Both the position numbers and the translations under genes were made by a program. From positions 2,194,001-2,258,000 of the forward strand of contig NZ_CP126170.1 in the NCBI RefSeq assembly GCF_033170385.1: DNA of 64,000 nucleotides. The letters run 5' to 3'. The notes under the pieces were generated by a model, which saw nothing but the letters and a program-made list of their open reading frames with translations, was not told the origin of the DNA and did not search any database. Below, one piece after another: positions 63,904 to 64,000 of the stretch (positions within the stretch are counted from its first letter, which is position 1; each line of letters starts with the position of its first letter). The DNA comes from Xanthomonas rydalmerensis. Its GTDB lineage: Bacteria; Pseudomonadota; Gammaproteobacteria; Xanthomonadales; Xanthomonadaceae.

Positions 63904-64000
63904 GGTTCGGCCTCTGTCAGTGGTCGGAAAGGGGGGGGAGTAGGGGGATTCAGGCGGGTACCGGAGGGGGACTGAAGCCGTGGCCGTCGCCATCGTGCGT

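Overview
The window is about 68% GC, densely coded chromosomal DNA that looks like a Xanthomonas or close relative (Lysobacteraceae), probably one of the high-GC early-branching xanthomonads. The pointers are an enlarged NAD-dependent DNA ligase, GyrA with Gln at position 83 and two acidic insertions in its C-terminal domain, a kynurenine-route 3-hydroxyanthranilate dioxygenase, GTAG-headed REP/REPIN elements, and the G-rich (GGGATTGGGG) and CTTCTCCC/GGGAGAAG intergenic repeats of this group. I saw no rRNA, tRNA, IS transposase, prophage or CRISPR array. The species assignment is inference.

Layout. 1-2042 (minus): FUSC-type membrane protein (cut by the window edge), 3-hydroxyanthranilate dioxygenase, beta-carbonic anhydrase. 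2223-6922 (plus): the most unusual block, with a GH108 muramidase, two DUF2589 proteins, a third protein sharing their core motif, a short unknown, a tail-anchored 62-residue protein, an exported duplicated-domain protein and a polytopic membrane protein. This is my main candidate for an undescribed system, possibly a muramidase-assisted release or envelope-remodelling device. 7245-11873: an atypical response regulator, PaiB-like protein, two small unknowns, asnS, an A-type Fe-S carrier and a CbrC-like protein. 12194-18199: rpsF-rpsR-rplI, smc and zipA. 18508-24270: a Tat-exported HisC-like aminotransferase, then ligA, a GNAT protein and epmA, coupled by stop/start overlaps. 24407-32059: DUF3011 protein, mtnA, gyrA and a membrane PQQ dehydrogenase. 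32383-38766: small accessory genes (TPR-like protein, phasin-like protein, SGNH hydrolase, GNAT, acyl-CoA-binding protein overlapping a TetR regulator, serine hydrolase).

38956-46624 is a complete five-step histidine-utilisation locus: hutI-hutH-hutG-hutU on the minus strand and hutF-hutC divergent, with a perfect TTGTATATACAA palindrome between them that fits a HutC operator. 46801-48789 encodes a two-domain reductase strongly resembling the bacterial fatty acyl-CoA reductase of Marinobacter. 49088-54534 holds a membrane-anchored Mrr-like protein and polyhydroxyalkanoate-granule-related genes (phasin, PHA_gran_rgn protein) with a patatin and an FHA protein. 54503-56206 is msrQ and msrP. 56361-60553 is serC-pheA-aroA, with a hairpin array and a CAG/CAA microsatellite between pheA and aroA. 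60762-63903 (minus) is a thioredoxin gene followed one base later by a 935-residue S9 peptidase with a ~285-residue N-terminal domain I do not recognise: a second candidate for an undescribed pair.

Intergenic DNA is rich in structured repeats. Three composite elements have inverted G-rich ends able to form G-quadruplexes, one of them enclosing a triple tandem repeat with a 15-G tract in front of ligA. There are two REPINs (one inside the hut operon), single REPs, and a 34-bp near-perfect inverted repeat ahead of the rpsF promoter.
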